Translations under genes and position numbers: made by a program
Assembly: GCF_039534125.1 (NCBI RefSeq)
Contig: NZ_BAAAUV010000009.1
Location: 1 to 64,000 of the forward strand
Length of the DNA stretch: 64,000 nucleotides
Direction of reading: 5' to 3'
Origin: Actinocorallia longicatena
Lineage (GTDB): Bacteria; Actinomycetota; Actinomycetes; Streptosporangiales; Streptosporangiaceae
The notes under the pieces: generated by a model
Seen by the model: only the letters and a program-made list of their open reading frames with translations
The model's database searches: none
What the model was told of the DNA's origin: nothing
Part shown: positions 34,463 through 43,124 of the stretch, one piece after another
Position numbering within the stretch: the stretch's first letter is position 1
Layout of the letters: each line of letters starts with the position of its first letter

Positions 34463-35908
34463 ATGACTGAGCTGAAGACCTATGCCAACTTGATCGGCGG
34501 CGAGCTGCGCCCCGGCGCCGACACGCTGGACTCGATCGATCCGGCCACCGGACAGGTCTGGGCCCGCATCCCGCGCGGAACCGCGCAGGACGCCGACGAC
34601 GCGGTCGCCTCGGCGAAGCGGGCCTTCCCCAAGTGGTCCTCGATGCCCGCCGCCGGGCGCGCGTTCTTCCTGCGCAAGGTCGCCGACGTCTTCGCGGCCA
34701 ACGCCAAGGAGCTCGCCGAGCTGGAGACCCGCGACAACGGCCGGATCATCAACGAGACCTCGAAGATGGACCTGCCCGGCATGACCTACCTGTGGACGAA
34801 CGCGGCCGGCGAGTGCGCCACCGCCGTCGAGGGCAAGTCGGTGATCTTCGGCCCGGGCAGCATGGGCTACACCCGGCGCGAGCCCTACGGCGTGGTCGTC
34901 GGCATCATCCCCTGGAACTCCCCCATCTCGACGTTCTCCGCCAAGGCCGCCTTCGCCCTCGCGGCGGGCAACACCGTGGTCATCAAGCCCGCCGAGCAGG
35001 CGACGGTCTCGATGCTGCGGCTGGCCGAGCTCCTCCAGGGCGTCCTGCCCAAGGGCGTGCTGAACATCGTCTCCGGCCTCGGTGAGGAGTGCGGCGACCG
35101 CCTCGTGCGCCACCCGGACGTCGGCCGTGTCAGCCTCACCGGCTCCACCGAGACCGCGAAGATCATCACCCGGGCCTCCACCGACGCCCTCAAGCCGCTC
35201 GCGCTGGAGCTGGGCGGCAAGTCCCCGAACATCGTGTTCGCCGACGCCGACCTCGACAAGGCGGCCGAGGGCGTCTCGACCCGGTCCATCTTCACCGGCA
35301 ACGCGGGCCAGGCCTGCCTCGCCGGATCCCGCATCCTCATCGAGCGTCCCGTCTACGACGTGATGATCGAGAAGATCAAGGAGAAGATGGCCGCGATCAG
35401 GCTCGGCGACCCGCAGTCCACCGAGACGACCATGGGCCCGATCGTCTCCAAGGAGCAGTACGACCGCGTCGTCTCCTACATCGAGATCGGCCAGAAGGAG
35501 GGCGCCGAGCTGCTGTACGGCGGCCGTCACGGCGCCGAGCTGGTGGAGGAGGAGTTCGCGGGCGGCTACTGGGTCGAGCCGACCCTGCTGGCCGCCGCCG
35601 ACAACTCCCTGCGCGTCTGCCAGGAGGAGATCTTCGGCCCCGTCGCGGTCGTCCTGCCCTTCGACACCTACGAGGAGGCCATCGCGATCGCCAACGACTC
35701 CCCCTACGGCCTCGCCTCCGGCGTCTGGACCTCCAGCCTGGCCACCGCCCAGCGCGCCGCCCAGGACATCCAGGCCGGCTACGTCTGGGTCAACACCTAC
35801 CGCCGCGTCCTGCCCGGCCTCCCCTTCGGCGGCTGGAAGGACTCCGGCTACGGCCACGACGCCCTCCTGGAGAACACCCGCGAGAAGAGCGTCGTGCTGG
35901 AGCTCTGA
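34463..35908 (+). CDS. NAD(P)-dependent aldehyde dehydrogenase
   Basis: A 481-residue member of the aldehyde dehydrogenase superfamily with the general-base Glu about 249 (ALELGGKSPN), the catalytic Cys about 285 (GNAGQACLAGSRI), the Rossmann segment VVGIIPWNSP and C-terminal FGGWKDSGYG. It oxidises an aldehyde to the acid in the cytosol; the substrate cannot be read from sequence. ATG 34463 follows GGAAGGGACC. It is a single gene, convergent with the LigD-type polymerase, with a hairpin between them. Confidence 0.94.
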   Translation: MTELKTYANLIGGELRPGADTLDSIDPATGQVWARIPRGTAQDADDAVASAKRAFPKWSSMPAAGRAFFLRKVADVFAANAKELAELETRDNGRIINETSKMDLPGMTYLWTNAAGECATAVEGKSVIFGPGSMGYTRREPYGVVVGIIPWNSPISTFSAKAAFALAAGNTVVIKPAEQATVSMLRLAELLQGVLPKGVLNIVSGLGEECGDRLVRHPDVGRVSLTGSTETAKIITRASTDALKPLALELGGKSPNIVFADADLDKAAEGVSTRSIFTGNAGQACLAGSRILIERPVYDVMIEKIKEKMAAIRLGDPQSTETTMGPIVSKEQYDRVVSYIEIGQKEGAELLYGGRHGAELVEEEFAGGYWVEPTLLAAADNSLRVCQEEIFGPVAVVLPFDTYEEAIAIANDSPYGLASGVWTSSLATAQRAAQDIQAGYVWVNTYRRVLPGLPFGGWKDSGYGHDALLENTREKSVVLEL

Positions 35909-35914
35909 CGGTTT

Positions 35915-35934
35915 CCCGGAGGACCGGCTCCGGG
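35915..35934. terminator. Short hairpin between convergent genes
   Basis: CCCGGAG (35915-35921) pairs with CTCCGGG (35928-35934) around a 6-nt loop in the 31-bp gap between the stops of the aldehyde dehydrogenase and polymerase genes. It has no T run. Confidence 0.5.
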
Positions 35935-35939
35935 CCGGG

Positions 35940-36992
35940 TCAGTCCTTCTTGGCCTTGCTGGGCTGGACGCGCTTGGGTTCGCCGGACATCTTCGGGTAG
36001 TTGGGGGGATAGGGCATGTCGGTGAGGCCCAGGTCCTTCTCGTCGCGGTCGGCGAGGTCGAGGAGCGGGGTCAGGTCGTGGGCCACGTCGTCGATGGCGG
36101 CGTGGCGATCGCCGACCTCGGCGAAGCGGGCGGGCATGGTCTTGACGGTGAAGTCGGCCGGGACGGCGTCGGCGACCTCTTCCCAGGTCAGCGGGGCCGA
36201 GACCGGGGCGTTCGGCTTCGGGCGGACGCTGTAGGCCGAGGCGATGGTCCTGTCGCGCGCGTTCTGGTTGTAGTCGACGAAGATCGTTTCACCGCGCTCC
36301 TCCTTCCACCACTTGGTGGTGACCAGGCCCTCCATCCGGCGTTCCAGCTCGCGGCCGAACGCCAGGGCGGCCCGCCGCACCTGGGTGAAGGTCCACCGCG
36401 GCTCGATCCGCACGTAGATGTGCAGGCCCCGGCCGCCGGAGGTCTTGGGGAACCCGGTCATGCCCAGCTCGCCGAGGAGCGGCAGCGCGCCCTCCAGGGC
36501 CACCCGCACCGCGTCGGCGTAGGTGGTGCCGGGCTGCGGGTCGAGGTCGATGCGGAGCTCGTCGGGGTGGTCGACGTCGCCCTGGCGCACCGGCCACGGG
36601 TGGAAGGTGATGGTCCCCAGGTTCGCGGCCCAGCCGACGACGGCCAGTTCGGTCGGGCAGACCTCGTCGGCGGAGCGTCCCGACGGGAAGTCGATCTTCG
36701 CGGTCTCCACCCAGTCGGGCGCGCCCTTGGGGATCCGCTTCTGGTAGAAGGCGTCACCGCCCGAGGGCATCGCCCTGGTCGACAGCACCGCGCCCTCGAC
36801 GACCCCGCCGGGCCAGCGCTCCAGCGTGGTCGGCCGCCGGTTCAGCGCGCGCAGGATCCCCTCCCCCACCGACAGGTAGTACGAGACCAGATCGAGCTTG
36901 CTCAGCCCGGCCTCGGGAAAGTAGGGCTTGTCCGGGTTGGTCACTTTGACCACCCGGTCTCCCACCGGTATCTCAAGGAACGGCGACGCCAT
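35940..36992 (-). CDS. LigD-type polymerase/primase domain protein (NHEJ)
   Basis: A 350-residue stand-alone polymerase domain of the LigD/PrimPol family. The catalytic acidic pair is in ELRIDLDPQPGT. The nucleotide- and end-binding KTSGGRGLHIYVRI and the C-terminal RDRTIASAYSVRPKPNAPVSAPLTWEEV are diagnostic. In LigD this module fills gaps and adds ribonucleotides during non-homologous end joining. Actinobacteria often encode it separately beside LigC. The C-terminal tail is Lys-rich. ATG 36992 lies 6 nt beyond a TAGTTT -10 box, suggesting a leaderless message. It likely works with LigC and an unseen Ku. Confidence 0.93.
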   Translation of the reverse strand: MASPFLEIPVGDRVVKVTNPDKPYFPEAGLSKLDLVSYYLSVGEGILRALNRRPTTLERWPGGVVEGAVLSTRAMPSGGDAFYQKRIPKGAPDWVETAKIDFPSGRSADEVCPTELAVVGWAANLGTITFHPWPVRQGDVDHPDELRIDLDPQPGTTYADAVRVALEGALPLLGELGMTGFPKTSGGRGLHIYVRIEPRWTFTQVRRAALAFGRELERRMEGLVTTKWWKEERGETIFVDYNQNARDRTIASAYSVRPKPNAPVSAPLTWEEVADAVPADFTVKTMPARFAEVGDRHAAIDDVAHDLTPLLDLADRDEKDLGLTDMPYPPNYPKMSGEPKRVQPSKAKKD

Positions 36993-37100
36993 GTTCCGAA
37001 ACTACCCCGGAAGATCCCCGACAACCCAGACACGGAGGCGGACGGCCTCCGTAAGACACCGGAAAGACCGGACGCCGGGATTGAAGGTAGCGTTCAGGGC

Positions 37101-37499
37101 ATGGAGAAGATCCAGAAGACCGAGCGGGAATGGCGGGAGATCCTCAAGCCCGAGGAGTTCCGGGTGCTGCGCCAGGCAGGCACCGAACCCGCCTTCAAGG
37201 GCGAGTACACCGACACCGAGACCGTGGGCGTCTACCACTGCCGCGCCTGCGACGCCGAGCTGTTCCGATCGGACACCAAGTTCCACAGCGGATGCGGATG
37301 GCCGTCGTTCTACGAGCCCGGCGACTCCGACGCGGTGATCCTCAAGGAGGACGTGTCGATGGGCATGCGCCGGGTCGAGGTGCTGTGCGCGCGGTGCGAG
37401 TCGCACCTCGGGCACGTCTTCCACGGGGAGGGCTTCGGCACCCCGACCGACGACCGCTACTGCATCAACAGCGTCAGCCTCAAACTCGAGCCGAGCTAG
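37101..37499 (+). CDS. msrB: Peptide methionine-(R)-S-oxide reductase
   Basis: A 132-residue MsrB. Two zinc-binding CxxC pairs (YHCRACDAEL and VLCARCESHL), the substrate-pocket SGCGWPSFYEP, and the catalytic cysteine in DDRYCINS (Cys about 121) are all present. It repairs R-methionine sulfoxide in proteins using thioredoxin. ATG 37101 lies 7 nt beyond a TAGCGT -10 box, so it is probably leaderless; a long upstream open frame crosses the divergent polymerase gene and is rejected. Confidence 0.96.
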   Translation: MEKIQKTEREWREILKPEEFRVLRQAGTEPAFKGEYTDTETVGVYHCRACDAELFRSDTKFHSGCGWPSFYEPGDSDAVILKEDVSMGMRRVEVLCARCESHLGHVFHGEGFGTPTDDRYCINSVSLKLEPS

Positions 37500-37505
37500 C
37501 CGCCG

Positions 37506-38081
37506 CTAGCGGGTGTGGACCGGGCGGCACTTGCCGTTGGTGTTGTTGACCAGGACGACGTAGCCGTTGCCGTTCTTCTTCGCGTGGACGAAGACGACCG
37601 GCCTGTCGTCCTTGTCGACGCTGGTCAGGAACTCCACGGCCTTGGTGCACAGGGCCTTGGCGGCGGGGTCGTCCATGTCGCCCTCGCCCAGGTCGGTGTA
37701 GATGCGCAGGAAGGCCCCGCCCCACGTGACCGACTTGAGGTGGGCGGGGGCCTCGTCCCGCAGGAAGGCCTCGACGTCCGGATCGGAGCCGTCCGCGTTC
37801 AGCAGGTCGTCCGAGGAGGTCGGCGACGCGGACGCCGTCGGCGAGGCGGCCGCGGCCGCCTTCTGCTTCTTCGCCGACGGCTTCTTCTCGCCGCCGTCCC
37901 CGCCTCCCCCGCCACCGAGGAGAACGAACACCAGCCCGACGAGCAGGGCGGTGCAGAGCATCCCGCCCAGCACACCGAAGGTGTACCGGCGGGAGGGTGA
38001 GTCCATGACGCGGTCGAGCCCCCGCTCGAGTGCCGAGCGGGGCTTTCCGTGCCGGGAGGAGGTGGTGGTCGTGCGGGTCAC
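37506..38081 (-). CDS. Membrane-anchored protein with extracytoplasmic domain, unknown function
   Basis: A 191-residue protein: a basic cytoplasmic N-terminus (about 35 residues), one transmembrane helix (YTFGVLGGMLCTALLVGLVFVLL), a Gly/Lys/Ala/Ser-rich linker, and an extracytoplasmic domain of about 90 residues with two cysteines (KALCTKAVEF, NGKCRPVH). GTG 38081 lies 8 nt beyond a TAAAGT box. The domain is not recognised. It is separated by only 6 bp from the msrB stop (convergent). Confidence 0.68.
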   Translation of the reverse strand: MTRTTTTSSRHGKPRSALERGLDRVMDSPSRRYTFGVLGGMLCTALLVGLVFVLLGGGGGGDGGEKKPSAKKQKAAAAASPTASASPTSSDDLLNADGSDPDVEAFLRDEAPAHLKSVTWGGAFLRIYTDLGEGDMDDPAAKALCTKAVEFLTSVDKDDRPVVFVHAKKNGNGYVVLVNNTNGKCRPVHTR

Positions 38082-38168
38082 GCTTGCGAACTTTACTTCC
38101 CGTTTGCCCGGTTCGCGGCCGTTCCCGGCTTCCGCGACGCTCTCGTTACTGGAGAGCGTCCCGCGGGC

Positions 38169-38861
38169 CTACTGGAGGGCGAGGACGAGCTCGGAGACGG
38201 GCTTGCGGCGCCCGGTGTAGAAGGGCACCTCCTCGCGCACGTGCCGGCGGGCGGTCGAGGCCCGCAGATCGCGCATCAGGTCGACGATGCGGTGCAGCTC
38301 GTCGGCCTCGAAGGCCAGCATCCACTCGTAGTCGCCGAGCGCGAAGCTGGCGACGGTGTTGGCGCGGACGTCGGCGTAGCCGCGGGCCATCTTGCCGTGC
38401 TCGGCGAGCATCTGACGGCGCTCCGCGTCGGGCAGCAGGTACCACTCGTAGGAGCGCACGAACGGGTAGACGCAGACGTAGTCGCGCGCCTCCTCGCCGG
38501 CCAGGAACGCCGGGATGTGGCTCTTGTTGAACTCCGCGGGGCGGTGCAGGGCCATCGCCGACCAGACCGGGCTGGAGTGCCGGCCGAGCGTGGTCTTGCG
38601 GAAGGCCGAGTAGACCTCCTGGAGCTCGTCGCTGTCGGTGGCGTGCCACCAGAACATGTAGTCGGCGTCGGCGCGCAGGCCGGACACGTCGTACAGGCCC
38701 CGGGTGGTGACGTCCTTGGCGTCGTAGGCGTCGATCAGTTCCTGGACCTCGCCCGCGATGGCGGTGCGCTCGTCGGGCAGCACCCGGTCGGCCTTGAACA
38801 CCGACCACATCGTGTACCGGATGACCTGGTTGAGGTCCCTGGCCTTGGGCTTCTCAGTCAC
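38169..38861 (-). CDS. hemQ: Coproheme decarboxylase (chlorite dismutase family)
   Basis: A 230-residue HemQ, which converts coproheme III to heme b in the coproporphyrin-dependent pathway of Gram-positive bacteria. The family pattern VYPFVRSYEWYLLPDAERR contains the redox-active tyrosine region, followed by MLAEHGKMARGY and SFALGDYEWMLAFEADELHRIVDLMRDLR. ATG 38861 overlaps the hemY stop by 8 bp, giving an operon hemY-hemQ, with hemE nearby. Confidence 0.95.
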   Translation of the reverse strand: MTEKPKARDLNQVIRYTMWSVFKADRVLPDERTAIAGEVQELIDAYDAKDVTTRGLYDVSGLRADADYMFWWHATDSDELQEVYSAFRKTTLGRHSSPVWSAMALHRPAEFNKSHIPAFLAGEEARDYVCVYPFVRSYEWYLLPDAERRQMLAEHGKMARGYADVRANTVASFALGDYEWMLAFEADELHRIVDLMRDLRASTARRHVREEVPFYTGRRKPVSELVLALQ

Positions 38862-40275
38862 TTTCGACTTCCTTCAGCTGGTCGATGACGCGGGCGGCGG
38901 CCGCCCGCGCGGTGGAGACGCAGGCCGGGATGCCGACCCCATCGTAGGCCGCGCCGCAGAGGGCGAGGCCCTGGTGAGGGGCGATGGCGCTGCGGATGCG
39001 GGCGACCCGGTCGAGGTGGCCCACGGTGTACTGCGGGAGGGCGCCGCCCCAGCGGGTGACGCGCGTGTCGATCGGCAGCTCGCCGACGTGGCAGGTCCCG
39101 GCGAGCTCGGTCATCGCGACGGCCTTGAGCTCGGAGTCCGGGCGCTGGAGCGTGTGCTCCTCGCCGAACCGGCCGATGGAGGCCCGCACCAGGACGAGGT
39201 TGGGGTCGCGCTCGCGCAGCCACGGCCACTTCACCGAGCTGAAGGTCACGGCCTTCACCGCGCGTCCCTCGACGGCGGGGACGAGGTAGCCCGAGCCGTC
39301 GGGCAGCCGGGGGAAGGCTGTGGAGTGGTAGGCCAGGCTGACGATGGCCATGCTCGCGTAGGGGATGCCGTCGAGCTCCTTGGCGGCCGCCGGCACGAGG
39401 TCGGCCAGCAGCCGTGCGGCCGGGCTCGCCGGGACGGCCAGCACGACGGCGTCGACGTCGAGGAACACCGGTTCGGGCCGCGGCCCCGTGACGAGCCGGT
39501 AGCCCCGCCGGGTGCGGTGCAGCTCGCGGGTCATCGCCGAGGTCCTGATGGTCGCCCCGGCCCGTTCCAGGGCCTCGGCGAGCAGCCGCGGCAGCGTGCC
39601 GATCCCGCCGCGCAGCGTGGTGAAGACCGGCCCCGCGTCGGCGGGCGCGGCCTCCTTGACGGCCTTCGCCGCCATGATCAGCGATCGGTGGGTGCGGGAG
39701 GCGTGCGCGAGCTGCGGCAGGGTCGCCTCGAACGACAGGTCCTCGACCCGGCCCGCGTAGACGCCGCCCAGGAGCGGCTCGACCAGCCGGTCGACGGCCT
39801 CTTTCCCGAGACGGTCCCCCACGAAGTCGGCGACCGACAGGTCCGAGCCGCGCGGGGTCGGGCGCCTCGCCAGATCGAGGGCGGCCCGCGCCACCCCGGC
39901 CTGCGACAGCACTCCGGTGGCGGCCAGCGCCTTCAGGTCGGACGGTACGCCCATCACCTGCCCGGCGGGCATCGGCCGCAGCTCCCCGTGGCTGAACAGT
40001 CCCGCCGTGGTCGTGCCCGGGTAGACCAGCCGGTCGGCCAGGCCGAGATCGCGGACCAGGTCGAGCCCCTCGGGCCTTCTGGCCAGCATCGACTCGGCGC
40101 CCTCGTCCAGGGCCTGCCCGGCCAGCTCGCTGTTCCTCAGCTTCCCGCCGACCTCGGGCGAGCCCTCCAGGACGGTGACCCTCAGGCCCGCCTTGGTCAG
40201 GAACCAGGCGGCGGCCAGCCCTGCGATGCCGCCGCCCACCACCGCCACATGCCTCTCGTTCACGCCTTCCACCAT
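38854..40275 (-). CDS. hemY: Coproporphyrinogen/protoporphyrinogen III oxidase
   Basis: A 473-residue FAD-dependent oxidase (HemY/CgoX type) with an N-terminal FAD motif VAVVGGGIAGLAAAWFL, VLEGSPEVGGKLR, a C-terminal GLALCGAAYDGVGIPACV, and the family's TTLRGGIGTLPRLL. In actinobacteria it oxidises coproporphyrinogen III, the step before ferrochelatase and HemQ. I chose ATG 40275, with AGGG 6 nt upstream; GTG 40263 is a possible alternative. The longer upstream frame runs into the divergent gene's leader. Confidence 0.94.
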   Translation of the reverse strand: MVEGVNERHVAVVGGGIAGLAAAWFLTKAGLRVTVLEGSPEVGGKLRNSELAGQALDEGAESMLARRPEGLDLVRDLGLADRLVYPGTTTAGLFSHGELRPMPAGQVMGVPSDLKALAATGVLSQAGVARAALDLARRPTPRGSDLSVADFVGDRLGKEAVDRLVEPLLGGVYAGRVEDLSFEATLPQLAHASRTHRSLIMAAKAVKEAAPADAGPVFTTLRGGIGTLPRLLAEALERAGATIRTSAMTRELHRTRRGYRLVTGPRPEPVFLDVDAVVLAVPASPAARLLADLVPAAAKELDGIPYASMAIVSLAYHSTAFPRLPDGSGYLVPAVEGRAVKAVTFSSVKWPWLRERDPNLVLVRASIGRFGEEHTLQRPDSELKAVAMTELAGTCHVGELPIDTRVTRWGGALPQYTVGHLDRVARIRSAIAPHQGLALCGAAYDGVGIPACVSTARAAAARVIDQLKEVESD

Positions 40276-40396
40276 CCCAGACCCTGCGCGGTTTCCCGAC
40301 CAGGCCCCCCGGTGAGATCCGTGCGTGAGCCCGGCGTCACCGAAAGGTGACCTGCGCCGGGCAACGCCCGGCCCGCAAGGATCCGTCTTAAGTCGC

Positions 40397-41317
40397 ATGA
40401 AGATGCGAAAGGTCCTGTGCGCACTGGCCACGGTCGCTCTCGTGGCCGGCTGCGCCGCCGACGGCGACTCCAAGACCGACGCCGGCCTGCCCGCCATGGC
40501 CTCGGCCCCCCAGGCCGACAAGGAGATGGCCGACGCCGGCGCGGCCAAGGAACCCGAACCGGGCGAGGTCAAGAACGTCCAGGTCACCCAGCAGTCCGCC
40601 CCCGAACAGCGGATCGTCGCCTACACCGCCACCCTGCGGGTCCGCGCCGACAAGGTCGAGGACGCCGCCGCGAAGGCCAAGACCTTCGTGCTCGGCGCGG
40701 GCGGCTACGTGGGCTCGGAGAACACCGGCGGCGACCCGGTCACCGCGATGCTCACCCTCAAGGTCCCCTCGGCGCAGTACCCGGCGATCCTGAACCGGCT
40801 CTCGACCGAGCTGGGCAAGAAGATCTCCCTGGAACAGTCGGCGGAGGACGTCACCGAGCAGATCGCCGACGTCGACTCCCGGATCAAGTCCGCCAAGTCG
40901 GCGCTCGACCGGCTCCGCACGCTCCTCGGCCAGGCCAAGACCATCGGCGAGGTGCTGCGCGTCAGCGGCGAGATCGACACCCGGCAGGCCGATCTGGAAG
41001 CCCTCCAGGCCCGGCAGAAGTCGCTGGCGCAGCGCACCACCTTCGCGACCGTCACGCTGGAGATCGTCCCGCCGCCCCTGGCGCCCGTGGAGCCGAAGAA
41101 GAAGGACGACCGGGGCGGCTTCCTCGGCGGTCTCGAGAACGGCTGGAACGCCTTCACCGCCTTCGTCGACGGCACCCTGACCGTCGTCGGCGCGCTGCTG
41201 CCCTTCGCGGTCCTGGCCCTGCTGCTGGCCGTCCCGGCGCTGTGGCTCCGGCGCCGCCGCAGGGCCGTCCCGCCCGCTCCCCCGATCGAGCCGGAGCGCG
41301 AGAAGGAGGCCGTGTAG
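40397..41317 (+). CDS. DUF4349 membrane-anchored lipoprotein
   Basis: A 306-residue protein. A signal peptide ends in a lipobox (LVAGC, Cys about 17-18), then a disordered linker. The DUF4349 core follows (VAYTATLRVRADKVEDAAAKAKTFV; GGYVGSENTGG; SAQYPAILNRL), with a coiled coil (DSRIKSAKSALDRLRTLLGQAKT). A C-terminal transmembrane helix (ALLPFAVLALLLAVPALWL) ends in RRRRR. DUF4349 proteins are envelope proteins of unknown role. The start ATG 40397 fits the signal peptide; ATG 40403 is also possible. Confidence 0.85.
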   Translation: MKMRKVLCALATVALVAGCAADGDSKTDAGLPAMASAPQADKEMADAGAAKEPEPGEVKNVQVTQQSAPEQRIVAYTATLRVRADKVEDAAAKAKTFVLGAGGYVGSENTGGDPVTAMLTLKVPSAQYPAILNRLSTELGKKISLEQSAEDVTEQIADVDSRIKSAKSALDRLRTLLGQAKTIGEVLRVSGEIDTRQADLEALQARQKSLAQRTTFATVTLEIVPPPLAPVEPKKKDDRGGFLGGLENGWNAFTAFVDGTLTVVGALLPFAVLALLLAVPALWLRRRRRAVPPAPPIEPEREKEAV

Positions 41318-41325
41318 CCCCGCCC

Positions 41326-42369
41326 CTACCCCTCGGCGGCGAGCCTGGCCGACTCGGTGTGCACGAAATCGGCCAGGCGCCGCAGCTGCTCGGGGTCCGT
41401 GCTGGGCAGCACGCCGTGGCCGAGGTTGAACACGTGGCCCTCGGCGGTGCGGCCGCGGCGCAGGATCTCGCGGGTGCGCTCCTCGACGACCTCCCAGGGG
41501 GCCAGCAGGATCGCCGGGTCGAGGTTGCCCTGGAGCGCCTTGCCCGCCGGGACGCGCCGGGCGGCCTCGTCCAGGGGGACGCGCCAGTCGACGCCCACGA
41601 CGTCGGCGCCGGTCTCGCCGAGCTGCCCGAGGAGCTCACCCGTCCCGACCCCGAAGTGGATCTTCGGAACCTGGTCGCCGATGGCGTCGAAGATCTTCTT
41701 GGTGTGCGGGAAGACGAACTCGCGGTAGTCCTCCGGGGCGACGGCGCCGACCCAGGAGTCGAAGAGCTGGATCGCGCTGACGCCCGCGTCGATCTGGGTC
41801 TGCAGGAACGTGATCGTGATGTCGGCGAGGGCGTCGAGCACGGAGAACCACAGGTCCGGGGCCCCGTACATCATGGCCTTGGTGTGGTCGTGGTTCTTGG
41901 AGGGCCCGCCCTCGATCAGGTAGGACGCCAGCGTGAACGGCGCGCCGGCGAAGCCGATCAGGGGGATGTGGCCGAGCTCGCCGACCAGGCCCTTGATGGC
42001 GTCGGAGACGTAGGGGACGTCATCGGGCGTCAGGGGACGCAGCCGGGACACCGCGGCCCTGTCGCGGATCGGGTCGGCGATGACCGGGCCGACGCCGGGC
42101 TTGATGTCCAGGTCGATGCCGATGGCCTTGAGGGGCACCACGATGTCGCTGAAGAAGATCGCGGCGTCGACGGCGTACCGGCGGACGGGCTGCATCGTGA
42201 TCTCCACGATGAGGTCCGGTGTGGCGCAGGCCTCCAGCATCGCGGTTCCCTCGCGGACCCGCAGGTACTCGGGCAGCGAACGGCCCGCCTGGCGCATGAA
42301 CCACACCGGCGTGTGCGGGACGGGCTGACGGCGGCAGGCGCGCAGGAACGTGGACTCTTCTGCTGGCAT
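41326..42369 (-). CDS. hemE: Uroporphyrinogen decarboxylase
   Basis: A 347-residue HemE that decarboxylates the four acetates of uroporphyrinogen III to coproporphyrinogen III. Conserved PVWFMRQAGRSLPEYL (substrate-binding Arg), GFAGAPFTLASYLIEGG, IQLFDSWVGA and HFGVGTGELL are all present. ATG 42369 (MPAEES) fits the family start. It is convergent with the DUF4349 gene and feeds the hemY-hemQ steps encoded nearby. Confidence 0.97.
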   Translation of the reverse strand: MPAEESTFLRACRRQPVPHTPVWFMRQAGRSLPEYLRVREGTAMLEACATPDLIVEITMQPVRRYAVDAAIFFSDIVVPLKAIGIDLDIKPGVGPVIADPIRDRAAVSRLRPLTPDDVPYVSDAIKGLVGELGHIPLIGFAGAPFTLASYLIEGGPSKNHDHTKAMMYGAPDLWFSVLDALADITITFLQTQIDAGVSAIQLFDSWVGAVAPEDYREFVFPHTKKIFDAIGDQVPKIHFGVGTGELLGQLGETGADVVGVDWRVPLDEAARRVPAGKALQGNLDPAILLAPWEVVEERTREILRRGRTAEGHVFNLGHGVLPSTDPEQLRRLADFVHTESARLAAEG

Positions 42370-42568
42370 GCGTCCGATGGTCCCACGAACTCCGGGGAGC
42401 GCAGCGCCGGGGTCCGGAAGCCGTTCGTAGGGAGATTCGGGACACGCCGTTAAAATTCCCACCATTCTCGTCCCAGATGTGTCACTTTCAAACGTGCCCC
42501 CTTCGCCCCAGAGCCCTACCGGCGTGGCATCACCGCCTTCCGGCCCATCGGAGACCTACGCTCGGCAG

Positions 42569-43120
42569 ATGACTCCCCCGACCGAGTTCCTGCGGGCCCT
42601 CGACACCTTCTCCGCCGCCCTGACCGGCGACCCGGAGCGGCCTGAGCTCGAGTTCGAGGAGATGCCCGCCCCCCAGCGGCTCGCCCCCCACGCGGCCGCG
42701 GTCTCGGCCGCCGTGGTCCGCGACGACAACGAGCTGGCGGTCGGCCGGCTGATCCTGCTGTTCGATCCGGCCGGGCGCAGCGGCTGGCACGGAACGTTCC
42801 GGCTCGTCGCCTACGTGCGCGCCGACCTGGAACCGGAGATGGCCGAGGACCCCCTCATCGGGACGGTCGCCTGGAGCTGGCTCATGGAGGCCCTGGAATC
42901 GGCCGGGGCGGCGGTCGAGTCCGGGACGATCACCCGGGCCGTTTCGGAGAGTTTCGGCGAGAAGCAGGACGAACCCTCCACCACGGAGCTCGAACTCAGG
43001 GCATCCTGGTCCCCGACGGGAGACGATCTCGCCCCCCACGTCCTGGCGTGGACCGAGGTCATGTGCATGGCCGCGGGCCTCCCCCCGCGCGGAGTCAGCG
43101 AGCTGAAGGACGTACGGTAG
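42569..43120 (+). CDS. DUF3000 family protein
   Basis: About 183 residues of the actinobacteria-specific DUF3000 family: APQRLAPHAAAVSAAVVRDDNELAVGRL, GWHGTFRLVAYVRADLEPEMAEDPL and VAWSWLMEALESAGA match the conserved order. Function is unknown. The family is almost always encoded directly before ribonuclease D, as here. The start is uncertain: ATG 42569 was chosen, but GTG 42479, about 23 nt beyond a TAAAAT box, is also in frame. Confidence 0.85.
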   Translation: MTPPTEFLRALDTFSAALTGDPERPELEFEEMPAPQRLAPHAAAVSAAVVRDDNELAVGRLILLFDPAGRSGWHGTFRLVAYVRADLEPEMAEDPLIGTVAWSWLMEALESAGAAVESGTITRAVSESFGEKQDEPSTTELELRASWSPTGDDLAPHVLAWTEVMCMAAGLPPRGVSELKDVR

Positions 43121-43124
43121 CTAG

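Noticed and set aside
34205..35857. A 550-codon antisense frame in the aldehyde dehydrogenase gene
   Set aside because: The sense protein carries the complete ALDH active site; the antisense frame is a bias artefact.
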